Of a DNA stretch of 64,000 nucleotides, positions 35,368 through 44,751 are shown one piece after another. Both the position numbers and the translations under genes were made by a program. The stretch lies in the NCBI GenBank assembly GCA_001464585.1, contig LNFF01000015.1, forward strand, positions 62,001 through 126,000, written 5' to 3'. Under the pieces are notes generated by a model. That model was not told where the DNA came from. It made no database searches and was given only the letters and a program-made list of their open reading frames with translations. Numbering within the stretch: the stretch's first letter is position 1; each line of letters begins with the position of its first letter. Source of the DNA: Gammaproteobacteria bacterium Ga0077554. GTDB taxonomy: Bacteria > Pseudomonadota > Gammaproteobacteria > Ga0077554 > Ga007554.

Positions 35368-36585
35368 ATGTTTGAATTGTTGGATGCGTACAGTCAGAAT
35401 GCAGTAATCAAGGTTATTGGCGTAGGCGGTGGTGGCAGTAATGCCGTGGAACACATGCTTGCGGCCAATATTGATGGCGTGGATTTTATTTGCGCCAACA
35501 CCGATGCGCAGGCATTGAAAAACTCTGCCGCACGTACTGTGTTGCAGTTGGGAGGTAGTGTCACCAAAGGTTTGGGTGCCGGCGCCAATCCCGATGTGGG
35601 CCGGCAAGCTGCACTGGAAGACCGTGAGCGTATTATGGAGCTGATACGCGGCACCGATATGCTGTTTATTACCGCCGGTATGGGCGGTGGCACGGGCACG
35701 GGCGCCGCGCCTATTGTGGCGCAAATCGCCAAGGAAATGGGCATCCTGACCGTGGCGGTGGTTACCAAACCGTTCCCCTTTGAAGGCGCCAAGCGCATGA
35801 GAGTTGCACAGGCGGGAATTAAAGAGCTGACACAATATGTTGACTCATTGATTACCATTCCCAATGAAAAACTTCTGTCAGTGTTGGGCAAGGGCGTGTC
35901 GTTGCTGGATGCGTTCCGCTCCGCCAACAATGTTCTATTGGGCGCGGTACAAGGCATCGCCGAATTGATCACCCGCCCGGGTTTGATCAACGTCGACTTT
36001 GCAGACGTTCGTACTGTAATGTCTGAAATGGGCATGGGCATGATGGGTTCCGGCTCTGCCAGTGGTGCAGACCGCGCACGGCGTGCTGCTGAAGCCGCCG
36101 TCGCCAGTCCGTTGCTCGAAGACATTAATTTGTCGGGTGCGTGCGGTATTCTGGTGAATGTTACAGCGGGTCTGGATATGACGATCGGTGAATTTGAAGA
36201 AGTTGGAAATATCATTAAAGAATTTGCTTCTGAGAACGCTACAGTGGTAGTAGGTACCGTGATTGATCCTGAGATGCAGGGAGATCTGCGTGTTACCGTG
36301 GTAGCAACGGGTCTCGGCGGTCGTCATGAAGAAATAGCCGAAAAACCCATCAAGCTGGTATACCAGCAGGGTGGGCAGGGCGCCACACCGGCTTCCCACG
36401 CCGAACACGTTGCGGTGCAGGCTACCCTGGCAGGTTTTAACGAACTCGACTACGGTAAATTGGACCGGCCTACGGTGATGCGTAATCAGCAGGTGGTTGC
36501 CGGGCGCCACGCACGTGCGGTGAATCTTGATGCCAACCTTGATTACCTGGATATTCCGGCGTTTTTACGCCGCCAGGCCGACTGA
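35368..36585 (+). CDS. ftsZ: Cell division GTPase FtsZ
   Basis: A 405-residue tubulin homologue forming the Z-ring. The glycine-rich IGVGGGGSNAVEHM start, the tubulin signature GGGTGTG (106-112) and the T7 catalytic loop NVDFADVRTVM are present. The C-terminal conserved peptide LDIPAFLRR, which binds FtsA and ZipA, closes the protein after a variable linker of about 70 residues. AAGGAG at 35354-35359 gives a strong ribosome site. Last gene of the continuous dcw run. Confidence 0.98.
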   Translation: MFELLDAYSQNAVIKVIGVGGGGSNAVEHMLAANIDGVDFICANTDAQALKNSAARTVLQLGGSVTKGLGAGANPDVGRQAALEDRERIMELIRGTDMLFITAGMGGGTGTGAAPIVAQIAKEMGILTVAVVTKPFPFEGAKRMRVAQAGIKELTQYVDSLITIPNEKLLSVLGKGVSLLDAFRSANNVLLGAVQGIAELITRPGLINVDFADVRTVMSEMGMGMMGSGSASGADRARRAAEAAVASPLLEDINLSGACGILVNVTAGLDMTIGEFEEVGNIIKEFASENATVVVGTVIDPEMQGDLRVTVVATGLGGRHEEIAEKPIKLVYQQGGQGATPASHAEHVAVQATLAGFNELDYGKLDRPTVMRNQQVVAGRHARAVNLDANLDYLDIPAFLRRQAD

Positions 36586-36611
36586 GGTAGCAAGAGGACA
36601 GGCGCGCAGCT

Positions 36612-36645
36612 TTGCGACGAATTCCTCTTCATGGGTTCGTCGCAA
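36612..36645. other. Hairpin downstream of ftsZ
   Basis: Perfect 10-bp stem TTGCGACGAA (36612-36621) / TTCGTCGCAA (36636-36645) with a 14-base loop, 26 bases after the ftsZ stop. No T-run follows, so it may be an RNA processing or mRNA-stabilising element, or a Rho-dependent terminator hairpin. Confidence 0.65.
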
Positions 36646-37031
36646 GAGTGTGCGTGCCGCAGTCCCTGCTGGCAACATACAGCTACCTACTCTGTGATGG
36701 TGGTGTTGCGCCGGAGGACACCATGTTGTTTTTTTGATACAGTTTTCTACAGTTCTGTCAGATTTCTAGGCGGTTGTTTTAAGCTGTGATAGCATGAAGA
36801 TGGTGAATTAGGTAACTCTTGGGGTCTGATGAGACGGCGTTCCGGCGTCTGACTGGACGGCGCTGAAGAGCGATACCGCAGTTTTTATCCTTGATAGACA
36901 AGGGCGAACTGAAAATGCGTAGATACTCTGTGTAAGATGTAAGTATATGCCATTTTCGTCGCCGTTTCATTAAGGGGTAGTTCGCGTCATATCCTTGATT
37001 GAGATCTTAAGCAGATCGCGGGAGTGTCCTT
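36646..37031 (+). promoter_or_regulatory. Long ftsZ-lpxC intergenic region
   Basis: About 390 bases with no credible full-size gene on either strand. AT-rich patches near 36895-36960 (TATATGCC, GATACTCTG) could hold an lpxC promoter, but I cannot assign -35 and -10 with confidence. A short AGACG/CGTCT stem lies near 36833-36859. Confidence 0.4.
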
Positions 37032-37061
37032 ATGAATTATACGTATTTAGAGTGTTGGTAA
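37032..37061 (+). CDS. Nine-codon leader frame ending one base before lpxC
   Basis: ATG at 37032 has a good Shine-Dalgarno (GGAG at 37021-37024, 7-base spacer) and encodes MNYTYLECW before TAA at 37059-37061. The lpxC start codon begins at 37063, one base after this stop, and has no strong ribosome site of its own. This layout would let ribosomes finishing the leader re-initiate on lpxC. Expression of the peptide is unproven. Confidence 0.4.
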   Translation: MNYTYLECW

Positions 37062-37062
37062 A

Positions 37063-37974
37063 ATGACCAGACAGCGTACCTTAAAGAATGTCATTCGGGC
37101 GACAGGCGTGGGGCTGCATTCCGGCGAAAAAGTTTATTTAACATTACGTCCCGCAGCTGTCAATACCGGTATTGTGTTTCGGCGCATCGACCTTGATCCG
37201 CCCGTTGAAATTAATGCGCGCCCCGAAAATGTTGGGGATACGCGCCTGTCTACTACGTTGCGTAACGGTGCCGCCACTGTTTCCACCGTGGAGCATTTAT
37301 TATCAGCGTTTGCCGGTTTAGGTATCGATAACGCCTATGTGGATCTAAGCGCGCCCGAAGTGCCCATCATGGACGGTAGTGCGGGTCCCTTCGTGTTCCT
37401 TATCCAGTCGGCGGGTATTGAAGAGCAAAATGCGGCCAAGCGATTTATCCGTATCAAGCGCTCCACGATCGTGAAAGAAGGCGACAAATGGGCGCGTTTT
37501 GAGCCTTTTGACGGTTTTAAAGTCGCTTTCGGCATAGATTTTGACCACCCCGCTTTTACAGGCCGCCGCCAGGAAGTGGAGGTGGATTTTTCACGCACCT
37601 CGTTTGTTAAAGAAGTGAGCCGCGCGCGCACTTTTGGGTTTATGCGCGATATCGAAATGTTGCGCAGCAACAAGCTGGCCTTGGGCGGTAGCCTGGATAA
37701 CGCCATTGTCGTTGACGATTACCGTGTGCTTAACGAAGAAGGTCTGCGTTATGACGATGAGTTCGTAAAGCATAAAGTGTTAGACGCAGTGGGCGATCTT
37801 TATCTGCTTGGCCATAGCTTGATCGGCGCATTTAGCGGATACAAGTCGGGGCACCAATTGAATAACCGCTTGTTGCGTGCCTTGCTGGCAGATGAAAGCG
37901 CGTGGGAAATCGTGACCTTTGAAGGCAGCAAATCTGCGCCCGTCTCATTTTCGCAGGTGCTTGCGGCCACTTGA
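37063..37974 (+). CDS. lpxC: UDP-3-O-acyl-GlcNAc deacetylase LpxC
   Basis: A 303-residue zinc amidase carrying out the committed step of lipid A synthesis. It begins [20 protein letters not shown]; zinc ligands are His78 in [12 protein letters not shown] and the His/Asp pair in [18 protein letters not shown]; the catalytic [25 protein letters not shown] follows. Length equals the family (E. coli 305). It lies after ftsZ as usual but with an unusually long gap and a mini-frame just before its start. Confidence 0.97.
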   Translation: MTRQRTLKNVIRATGVGLHSGEKVYLTLRPAAVNTGIVFRRIDLDPPVEINARPENVGDTRLSTTLRNGAATVSTVEHLLSAFAGLGIDNAYVDLSAPEVPIMDGSAGPFVFLIQSAGIEEQNAAKRFIRIKRSTIVKEGDKWARFEPFDGFKVAFGIDFDHPAFTGRRQEVEVDFSRTSFVKEVSRARTFGFMRDIEMLRSNKLALGGSLDNAIVVDDYRVLNEEGLRYDDEFVKHKVLDAVGDLYLLGHSLIGAFSGYKSGHQLNNRLLRALLADESAWEIVTFEGSKSAPVSFSQVLAAT

Positions 37975-37999
37975 TGATGTTGTAGTTTGCGCATGTATT

Positions 38000-38497
38000 T
38001 TAGCGCGGGTTTGTATCCTTTCCATGCCGCGCCAAGCGCTGTAGCGCGACTTTCAGGCGGTCATCGCTGATGTCGCTGGCGATACTGTCCAGCAACTGGG
38101 CGGTTTTCCCGGACATATGGGCATGCCTGATTTTTTCTGGGCGCCTAATCGCCGCGTTATGCGGTCGCACTTTCACTTCAATAGCATTCAGCCCCGGCAC
38201 GCCGCGCTGGCGTAATTGCTGCAACAGCACGCGGCTGCTGTAGCGTAACTTCAGCGCCCATGCCGATGAGTCCGCATGCAATATCAGTATATTATCCCGC
38301 AGGTTGGCTACCTGGCAATGTTGGTTCAGCGGCGCCGGAATGCAGCCACGCAAGGTACGGTTGAGCGCCTCCAGGCGCTGGGTATGGTTAAGCACCGCCT
38401 GGAAAGTATCAGGACTTCGCTTCAATACATCGGGATTCCGCTTTAATATACCGGGATTCCCCTCCAACAATTGCACGATATTTTTCAGTGTGCCCAC
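38000..38497 (-). CDS. dciA: DciA-like DUF721 protein with N-terminal heptad repeats
   Basis: A 165-residue DUF721 protein. DciA is the ancestral bacterial factor that helps load the replicative helicase DnaB; the KH-like core around residues 40-115 (NRTLRGCIPAPLNQHCQVANLRDNILILH...SSAWALKLRY) and position between lpxC and secA on the opposite strand match. Unusual is the extreme N-terminus: three near-copies of a seven-residue unit, NPGILKR, NPDVLKR and SPDTF, visible in the DNA at about 38404-38465. It converges on lpxC with a 25-base gap. Function is inferred from family and synteny. Confidence 0.88.
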   Translation of the reverse strand: MGTLKNIVQLLEGNPGILKRNPDVLKRSPDTFQAVLNHTQRLEALNRTLRGCIPAPLNQHCQVANLRDNILILHADSSAWALKLRYSSRVLLQQLRQRGVPGLNAIEVKVRPHNAAIRRPEKIRHAHMSGKTAQLLDSIASDISDDRLKVALQRLARHGKDTNPR

Positions 38498-38546
38498 GCT
38501 CTAATTTTTCAATGTATTCATATGTGCAGATTTCTGCAAAGACCCT

Positions 38547-38598
38547 TATAATGTCAGATTATCCTGAAAACGGTTTTGATCGTGGTTTTCAGGATTAT
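38547..38598 (+). promoter_or_regulatory. secA upstream -10 and inverted repeat
   Basis: A -10 TATAAT at 38547-38552 reads toward secA. Just downstream is an inverted repeat, ATCCTGAAAAC (38561-38571) / GTTTTCAGGAT (38585-38595), flanked by further matching AT bases. It would fall in the 5' UTR. No SecM-like gene is present between here and secA. Confidence 0.6.
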
Positions 38599-38704
38599 GT
38601 CCACTTCCATAAACACAACGAGGGCGAGAGAATAGCCAGCCCGGCCTGCCCAACATATTAGGGTAAGGCCAAGGCACGGCGGATTCATCGTTTTATCATT
38701 ATAT

Positions 38705-41437
38705 ATGGTTACAAAATTCCTGAGTAAACTGTTTGGTAGCCGTAACGACCGCCTGGTGAAAACCATGCAAGGCAATGTGGCGCGCATTAACGCGCTCGAG
38801 CCTCAATTTGCGGCTTTGTCTGACGATGACTTGCGGGCCAAGACGGATGAGTTTCGCAAACGCCTGACATCTGGCGAAGATCTCGACAAACTGCTGCCCG
38901 AGGCTTTTGCCACGGTACGTGAGGCGGGCAAACGCGCGTTAAACATGCGCCACTTTGATGTGCAGCTTATCGGCGGCATGGTATTGCATTCAGGCAAGAT
39001 TGCAGAAATGCGCACCGGTGAAGGAAAAACCCTGGTGGCGACCCTGGCGGCGTATCTGAATGCTTTGCCGGGCACGGGCGTGCATGTGGTTACAGTTAAT
39101 GATTACCTGGCACGGCGTGACTCGGCGTGGATGGGTCGTCTCTATGGTTTTCTCGGGCTGACGACCGGTGTGATTTTGTCCGGTCAGGATAATGATGCCA
39201 AGCGCGCGGCGTATGCGGCAGACATTACCTACGGCACCAATAACGAATTTGGCTTTGATTATCTGCGCGATAACATGGCCTTCAGTCCCGAAGACCGTGT
39301 GCAACGCAAATTAAATTACGCGATTATCGACGAAGTAGATTCGATTTTAATTGATGAGGCGCGCACGCCGTTGATTATTTCGGGTCCCACTGATGATAAC
39401 TCGGAGTTGTACAAAAAGATCAATGTTCTGATTCCAAAGCTGGTCAAGCAACAAACCGAAGATGGGCCGGGCGATTATGCAGTAGATGAAAAAGCGCGCC
39501 AGGTACACATCACCGAGGAAGGTTTTGGTCATGCTGAAGAGTTGCTGGCCGCTGCGGGTCTGCTTGCCGAAAATGAAAGTTTATATGACGCCGCCAATAT
39601 CAGCCTGATGCACCATTTGAATGCCGCATTGCGTGCGCACGCGTTGTATTTCCGCGATGTCGCCTACATTGTAAAAGATGGCGAAGTCATTATCGTTGAT
39701 GAATTCACGGGCCGCGTCATGCCAGGCCGTCGCTGGTCTGAAGGTTTGCACCAGGCGGTGGAAGCCAAAGAAGGGGTGCGGATCCAGAACGAAAACCAGA
39801 CCATGGCGTCCATCACCTTTCAAAACTATTTCCGGCTCTACAATAAATTATCCGGCATGACGGGTACTGCCGATACCGAGGCCTATGAATTTCAGCAGAT
39901 TTATAGCCTGGAAGTGGTAGTGATTCCCACCAACCGCAGCATGGTGCGCAAAGATCATGGCGACTTGATTTATCTTACCGCCAAAGAAAAATTTGCGGCG
40001 ATCATTGAGGATATCAAGGAGTGTCAGGGGCGCGGTCAACCGGTGCTGGTCGGCACGACCTCCATCGAAACGTCTGAATATTTATCGCGCCTGCTCACGG
40101 AACAGAAAATTCAGCATGAAGTATTGAATGCCAAGCAACATGCGCGTGAAGCGGAAATTGTTGCACAGGCAGGCCGCCCCAATATTGTTACCATCGCCAC
40201 CAATATGGCGGGTCGCGGTACGGACATTGTATTGGGTGGCAGCCTGGAGTCCGAGTTGGCTGCGTTGCATGAAGCTGACGAAAAACCGGATGACGAGAAA
40301 ATAGCGCAGATACGTGCGCAATGGCAAACGCGTCATGCCGAAGTGGTGGCGTTAGGTGGCCTGCATATTATCGGCACCGAGCGCCATGAATCACGACGTA
40401 TTGATAATCAGTTGCGCGGCCGTTCCGGCCGTCAGGGCGATCCAGGTTCGACGCGTTTTTACCTGTCGCTGGAAGACAATCTGATGCGTATTTTTGCTTC
40501 GGATCGGGTGTCTGCCATCATGCAGAAACTCGGCATGCAGGAAGGCGAGGCGATTGAGCATCCCTGGGTGAGCAAGGCCATTGAAAATGCACAGCGCAAG
40601 GTTGAAGGCCACAACTTTGACATTCGCAAGCAATTGCTGGAATACGATGACGTCGCCAACGATCAGCGCAAAGTGATTTACGAACAGCGCAATGAACTGA
40701 TGGAAACCGGCGATGTTTCTGCCACGATCCAGGCGATTCGCAACGATGTTCTCACGGCAGTGATTGATCAGTTCATCCCGCCGCAAAGCCTGGATGAGCA
40801 ATGGGACATTCCTGGGCTGCAAACCGCACTGGAAGCTGAGTTTGGTTTGCGTCTCGATATTGCAGGCTGGCTGCATGCCGACGACACATTGCACGAAGAA
40901 ATTTTGCGCAAGCGTATTTTCGATGAACTGGAAAAAGCGTACACGGATAAAGAGGCTACAGCGGGTAGTGCGGTGATGCGCCACTTTGAAAAAGCGGTGA
41001 TGTTGCAGGTGCTCGATACGCACTGGAAAGACCATCTCGCGGCAATGGATCATTTGCGCCAGGGTATACATCTGCGCGGTTATGCGCAAAAGAATCCCAA
41101 GCAGGAATACAAGCGTGAAGCGTTTGAAATGTTTGGCATGATGCTGGAAAAGATCAAGCGCGAAGTGATCAGCCTCTTGTCTAAAGTCCAGGTGCGTGCT
41201 GAGGCAGATGTGCAAGCGGTTGAAGAACAGCGGCGTGTCCATGCCCCCATGCGTTTTGAGCACGCCCAGGTTGCAGCCATGACCACCCATGCGGAAGGGA
41301 CAGAAGAAGATGCGCCTGTGGGCAGTGAGGAGCACCATGAACCCTTTGTGCGCGGTGGCCGCAAAATAGGCCGCAATGAACCGTGTCACTGCGGCTCTGG
41401 GCAGAAATATAAAAACTGTCATGGCAAGCTCGCATAA
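38705..41437 (+). CDS. secA: Preprotein translocase ATPase SecA
   Basis: A 910-residue motor that pushes unfolded preproteins through SecYEG. N-terminal [12 protein letters not shown], Walker [12 protein letters not shown] (Lys108), Walker [16 protein letters not shown], and the helicase-like [10 protein letters not shown] and [14 protein letters not shown] motifs are intact. The C-terminal zinc-binding [15 protein letters not shown], which contacts SecB, is present, so a SecB-dependent type. No Shine-Dalgarno is visible before the ATG, which may point to regulated translation; a hairpin lies 110 bases upstream. Confidence 0.97.
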   Translation: MVTKFLSKLFGSRNDRLVKTMQGNVARINALEPQFAALSDDDLRAKTDEFRKRLTSGEDLDKLLPEAFATVREAGKRALNMRHFDVQLIGGMVLHSGKIAEMRTGEGKTLVATLAAYLNALPGTGVHVVTVNDYLARRDSAWMGRLYGFLGLTTGVILSGQDNDAKRAAYAADITYGTNNEFGFDYLRDNMAFSPEDRVQRKLNYAIIDEVDSILIDEARTPLIISGPTDDNSELYKKINVLIPKLVKQQTEDGPGDYAVDEKARQVHITEEGFGHAEELLAAAGLLAENESLYDAANISLMHHLNAALRAHALYFRDVAYIVKDGEVIIVDEFTGRVMPGRRWSEGLHQAVEAKEGVRIQNENQTMASITFQNYFRLYNKLSGMTGTADTEAYEFQQIYSLEVVVIPTNRSMVRKDHGDLIYLTAKEKFAAIIEDIKECQGRGQPVLVGTTSIETSEYLSRLLTEQKIQHEVLNAKQHAREAEIVAQAGRPNIVTIATNMAGRGTDIVLGGSLESELAALHEADEKPDDEKIAQIRAQWQTRHAEVVALGGLHIIGTERHESRRIDNQLRGRSGRQGDPGSTRFYLSLEDNLMRIFASDRVSAIMQKLGMQEGEAIEHPWVSKAIENAQRKVEGHNFDIRKQLLEYDDVANDQRKVIYEQRNELMETGDVSATIQAIRNDVLTAVIDQFIPPQSLDEQWDIPGLQTALEAEFGLRLDIAGWLHADDTLHEEILRKRIFDELEKAYTDKEATAGSAVMRHFEKAVMLQVLDTHWKDHLAAMDHLRQGIHLRGYAQKNPKQEYKREAFEMFGMMLEKIKREVISLLSKVQVRAEADVQAVEEQRRVHAPMRFEHAQVAAMTTHAEGTEEDAPVGSEEHHEPFVRGGRKIGRNEPCHCGSGQKYKNCHGKLA

Positions 41438-41471
41438 CCGGTTTTATTGATAGATTTTAGAGTGGAAGATT

Positions 41472-42689
41472 ATGGCCGTAGGATTAACAGGTTTGCCTGA
41501 TATGGTTCCGGTGCCAGGCATTCGCCTGGGTACCGCGCGTGCCGGAATTAAAAAACCTGATCGGCGTGATCTAGTTATCATTGAAATTGCGGCGGGCGCG
41601 CACAGTGCTGCGGTGTTCACGCGCAATGCTTTTTGCGCGGCTCCGGTGGTGGTGGCGCGTAATCATCTTGCATTAACTTCACCGCGCTATTTATTGATTA
41701 ATACCGGCAATGCCAATGCGGGTACGGGTGAGTCTGGGCTGCGTGATGCGCAGCGTTGTTGTGAAGCCATGGCGCAGGTGGCGGGCTGTGTTGCAGCCGA
41801 GGTATTGCCGTTTTCTACCGGCGTGATTGGCGAGCCACTGCCAGTGCAGCGCATTGTCGCCGGATTACCCGCCGCCTATGCGAGCCTGAGCGTTACCGGG
41901 TGGGACGATGCTGCGCACGGCATTATGACCACCGACACCGTTGCCAAGGGTTCATCGCGCCAGGTGCAGATCAACGGGCACACGGTCACCGTCACCGGCG
42001 TTGCCAAAGGTTCGGGCATGATCCGCCCGGATATGGCGACCATGCTGGCATTTGTCGCAACAGATGTGGCGTGTGATACGCAGGTGTTGCAGCAATGTTT
42101 GAATGACGCCGTTGAAAAATCATTTAATCGCATTACCGTGGATGGTGACACCTCAACTAATGATGCCTGTGTGTTGATTGCTACAGGTCATGCTGACGCG
42201 CCTATTAACAGCGTCACCAGCGTAGCCTATAAGATTTTTTGTGATGCTGTCACTGAAGTATGCACTGAGCTGGCGCAAGCGGTCGTCCGCGATGGCGAAG
42301 GCGCTACGAAATTAATAACCGTTGACGTGCAGGGTGGCGCCAGCGATGAGGAATGCGCGCAGGTGGCTTATGCCGTCGCTCATTCTCCTTTGGTGAAAAC
42401 AGCATTTTTTGCCAGCGACCCTAACTGGGGGCGTATTCTCGCTGCGGTAGGTCGCGCCGGAGTGACGAATCTTGATGTGTCACGGATTGACGTCTATCTG
42501 GATGACGTGTGCATTGTTCAGAACGGCGGCCGCGCACCTACTTACAGTGAAGATTTGGGCCAGCAAGTAATGAAGCGTGATGAGATTACGGTGCGCATTC
42601 TGCTGGGGCGTGGCAATCACCACACCCAGGTGTGGACCTGTGATTTTTCTTATGATTACGTGCGTATCAATGCTGAGTATCGAAGCTAA
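41472..42689 (+). CDS. argJ: Glutamate N-acetyltransferase / ornithine acetyltransferase ArgJ
   Basis: A 405-residue self-cleaving enzyme of arginine synthesis that transfers acetyl from N-acetylornithine to glutamate (and in some species also uses acetyl-CoA). Autoproteolysis before the catalytic Thr occurs in KGSGMIRPDMATMLAFV, seen around residues 179-194. NTGNANAGTG near residue 78 and the C-terminal NSPLVKTA-type SPLVKTAFFASDPNWGRILAAVGRAG are conserved. The C-terminus ends with the family NAEYRS. It follows secA by 34 bases, an arrangement seen in other Gammaproteobacteria. Confidence 0.97.
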   Translation: MAVGLTGLPDMVPVPGIRLGTARAGIKKPDRRDLVIIEIAAGAHSAAVFTRNAFCAAPVVVARNHLALTSPRYLLINTGNANAGTGESGLRDAQRCCEAMAQVAGCVAAEVLPFSTGVIGEPLPVQRIVAGLPAAYASLSVTGWDDAAHGIMTTDTVAKGSSRQVQINGHTVTVTGVAKGSGMIRPDMATMLAFVATDVACDTQVLQQCLNDAVEKSFNRITVDGDTSTNDACVLIATGHADAPINSVTSVAYKIFCDAVTEVCTELAQAVVRDGEGATKLITVDVQGGASDEECAQVAYAVAHSPLVKTAFFASDPNWGRILAAVGRAGVTNLDVSRIDVYLDDVCIVQNGGRAPTYSEDLGQQVMKRDEITVRILLGRGNHHTQVWTCDFSYDYVRINAEYRS

Positions 42690-42712
42690 AAACCTGTTTA
42701 AGGTATTGCTGT

Positions 42713-42747
42713 ATCCTTTGGTCGAGATTTGAAAAAATTCAAAGGAT
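42713..42747 (+). other. Small hairpin between argJ and the response regulator gene
   Basis: ATCCTTTG (42713-42720) can pair with CAAAGGAT (42740-42747) around an AT-rich 19-base loop. There is no T-run, so it is at best a weak terminator or an element in the leader of the next gene. Confidence 0.4.
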
Positions 42748-42779
42748 GTTATTAGTACGGCTAATCCAGGCTCTATATT

Positions 42780-43463
42780 ATGCGTATTGCATTGTTGGAA
42801 GATGATCCTGATCAAGTGGCATTATTGCAGATGTGGTTGCATGACGCGGGTCACGCTTGCCATGTGTTTGGCACGGGTGAGCAGTTGTTGCAATCTTTGG
42901 CCAGGGACACCTTTGATTTGCTGTTGGTCGACTGGGAGCTTCCGGGGCTTAGTGGTGTTGAGGTGGTTGCGCGTATTCGCGAGCGGCTTGATTGGCATAT
43001 CCCTATCCTGTTTGTGACTGCGCGTGACCGCGAGGAAGATATTGTGCAGGCGTTGCAGGCGGGCGCCGATGACTACATGATCAAGCCAACAAGGCAGATG
43101 GAAATGCTGGCGCGTATTAATGCGTTGCAGCGGCGTGGCGGGGCAGATGAGACGGTAGAGTATGCCCCGTATAGATTTATTCGCGCTATTCACTCAGTTA
43201 CCCGCAACGAACTGGCTATCCAGCTTACCGCCAAGGAATATGACTTGGCCGAGTTTCTGTTCCGCCATGCAGGAAAGTTGCTGAGCCGTGGCCATATTTT
43301 AGAAAGCGTGTGGGGTCAGCGCGCTGACTTGAACACGCGCACAGTCGATACGCATATCAGCCTGATCCGGCAGAAACTCGATATTGCGGTGCATAATGGT
43401 TGGCAGATCAGCACGGTTTATCGGCATGGTTATCGCCTGGAGCAGACCGGTAAAAATGGTTAA
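42780..43463 (+). CDS. OmpR/PhoB-type response regulator, orphan
   Basis: A 227-residue two-domain regulator. The receiver domain has acidic Asp8-Asp9, phosphoacceptor Asp51 (LLLVDWELPG), the Thr in LFVTARDR and Lys in DDYMIKPT. The C-terminal winged helix (about 130-220) has LTAKEYDLAEFLFRHAGKLLSRGHILESVWG and RTVDTHISLIRQKL, typical OmpR-class DNA recognition. No histidine kinase gene is adjacent; the nearest kinase is the CHASE2 hybrid 5 kb away. The target genes are unknown, but the neighbouring genes encode envelope proteins. Confidence 0.93.
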   Translation: MRIALLEDDPDQVALLQMWLHDAGHACHVFGTGEQLLQSLARDTFDLLLVDWELPGLSGVEVVARIRERLDWHIPILFVTARDREEDIVQALQAGADDYMIKPTRQMEMLARINALQRRGGADETVEYAPYRFIRAIHSVTRNELAIQLTAKEYDLAEFLFRHAGKLLSRGHILESVWGQRADLNTRTVDTHISLIRQKLDIAVHNGWQISTVYRHGYRLEQTGKNG

Positions 43464-43484
43464 TAAAAAAATTCGCATAAAAAG

Positions 43485-43502
43485 ATCCCCCTTGCGGGGG
43501 AT
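43485..43502 (-). terminator. Terminator after mscL (shared with convergent regulator gene)
   Basis: Stem ATCCCCC (43485-43491) / GGGGGAT (43496-43502) with loop TTGC. On the minus strand it is followed by CTTTTTATGCG and a further T-run, so it terminates mscL; it also separates the convergent response regulator gene. Confidence 0.85.
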
Positions 43503-43516
43503 AAGAGGGAGTAATA

Positions 43517-43930
43517 TCACCGCCTGGATTTCAACAGGTCCCTGATATCAGTTAACAGCCGTTCCTCTGCGGAAGGTGGTGGAGGTATGGGGGGCGCTGA
43601 TGGCGCAGCTTGCTCTTTCTTTTTGAGCGAATTGATTGCATTGATTACCATGAAGATGGCGAAAGCTATGATTGTGAAATCGATGATTGTCTGCAGAAAT
43701 TTTCCGTACTTGATGGCGACCGCCGCAGTGCTTGTGGTGGCTGCCTGCAAGGTGAACGCCAGGTCGGAAAAATTAACCCCACCGATAAGTATGCCAATCG
43801 GCGGCATGATTACATCTTCCACTACAGAAGATACAATCTTGCCAAATGCTGCGCCGATGACGATACCTACGGCCATATCAACCACATTGCCTTTGATGGC
43901 AAATGCTTTAAACTCTTGTAGCATACTCAT
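43517..43930 (-). CDS. mscL: Large-conductance mechanosensitive channel MscL
   Basis: A 137-residue pentameric channel that opens under membrane tension to release solutes on hypo-osmotic shock. N-terminal [40 protein letters not shown] gives the first pore helix with the glycine-rich constriction; the second helix is [22 protein letters not shown]; the cytoplasmic helix ends [13 protein letters not shown] after a proline-rich linker (APPIPPPP). Length is typical. It is 14 bases downstream of the DUF481 gene and probably cotranscribed. Confidence 0.97.
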   Translation of the reverse strand: MSMLQEFKAFAIKGNVVDMAVGIVIGAAFGKIVSSVVEDVIMPPIGILIGGVNFSDLAFTLQAATTSTAAVAIKYGKFLQTIIDFTIIAFAIFMVINAINSLKKKEQAAPSAPPIPPPPSAEERLLTDIRDLLKSRR

Positions 43931-43944
43931 TGCGCATCCTCCAA

Positions 43945-44658
43945 TTAGAACCCGTATACCAGGGTTACTGCCGTTTCAGTATCCATGTCCTTCACTGAAG
44001 CAGGTACTTCAGAAACATGTCTGGCGGTAAACGAAAGTTTCATCGCCAGGCTGCCCACCAACTGTGCTGTCAGCGCCGTTACTGATCGGGTAATGGTGGT
44101 GTCGCTACCGATTTCAGTAGCCAGGTCTTCGCTCAAAGAAGCGGATGGGCTGAATTTCCATAGCAGTTTCCCGCCGATATAACCCATAAACTCATTTTCC
44201 GATGGGCTGTTGCGTAACTGCGTTTGCCGTGCGCCTGGACCAGCCTCAAGATCCAATGTCAGGTTGTCCTGGCTGATAACACGGTAGCCATAACCTAGCG
44301 CTTCACTGGTGCGGTAGTCGAAGCCGGCAAACCGGTCATTCTCGTAACTCACGAGACCAAATGCATAACTACGCCCGTCAAATTTGTAATCACTCTTGCC
44401 AGATAGCGCATAACGTTCGCCAGTAGTGCGTGTGGCGTCTGAGGTATTCAGTGCGTCAAATTTAGCGGTATGACGCCATTTGTCCTGCTCATGCACTACG
44501 CCGGCACGGGCTTTGATGGAGGTGGTTTCAGTGTTGCCACTGGTTGACACAATGCCCAGTTCGGCACTACCTTTCCAGGGTTGAGCGGACTCTGCGGCAA
44601 TTAATTGACCGGTACTGCCTAATAAAATTATCAGTGCAATATTATTTTTTAAAAACAT
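43945..44658 (-). CDS. DUF481 (YdiY-like) outer-membrane protein
   Basis: A 237-residue protein with a signal peptide (cleavage probably after LIAAE region near residue 22) and a run of alternating hydrophobic beta strands ending in the aromatic C-terminus VTLVYGF typical of outer-membrane barrels. [26 protein letters not shown] is the DUF481 signature. The family includes E. coli YdiY, linked to acid or salt responses, but has no assigned transport function. It is cotranscribed with mscL, which hints at an osmotic or envelope role. Confidence 0.88.
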   Translation of the reverse strand: MFLKNNIALIILLGSTGQLIAAESAQPWKGSAELGIVSTSGNTETTSIKARAGVVHEQDKWRHTAKFDALNTSDATRTTGERYALSGKSDYKFDGRSYAFGLVSYENDRFAGFDYRTSEALGYGYRVISQDNLTLDLEAGPGARQTQLRNSPSENEFMGYIGGKLLWKFSPSASLSEDLATEIGSDTTITRSVTALTAQLVGSLAMKLSFTARHVSEVPASVKDMDTETAVTLVYGF

Positions 44659-44751
44659 ATGTATCTCCTTGTTTATAAAGTTTGGGACGGCTTACACAGG
44701 TAAAGCATCTCCTGTGTAGCCGTTTATCCCTGTTGATATGTGTCCGTAATG

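Noticed and set aside
40391-41422. 343-codon antisense frame across secA
   Set aside because: Low-complexity shadow; the plus strand is an intact SecA with all motifs.
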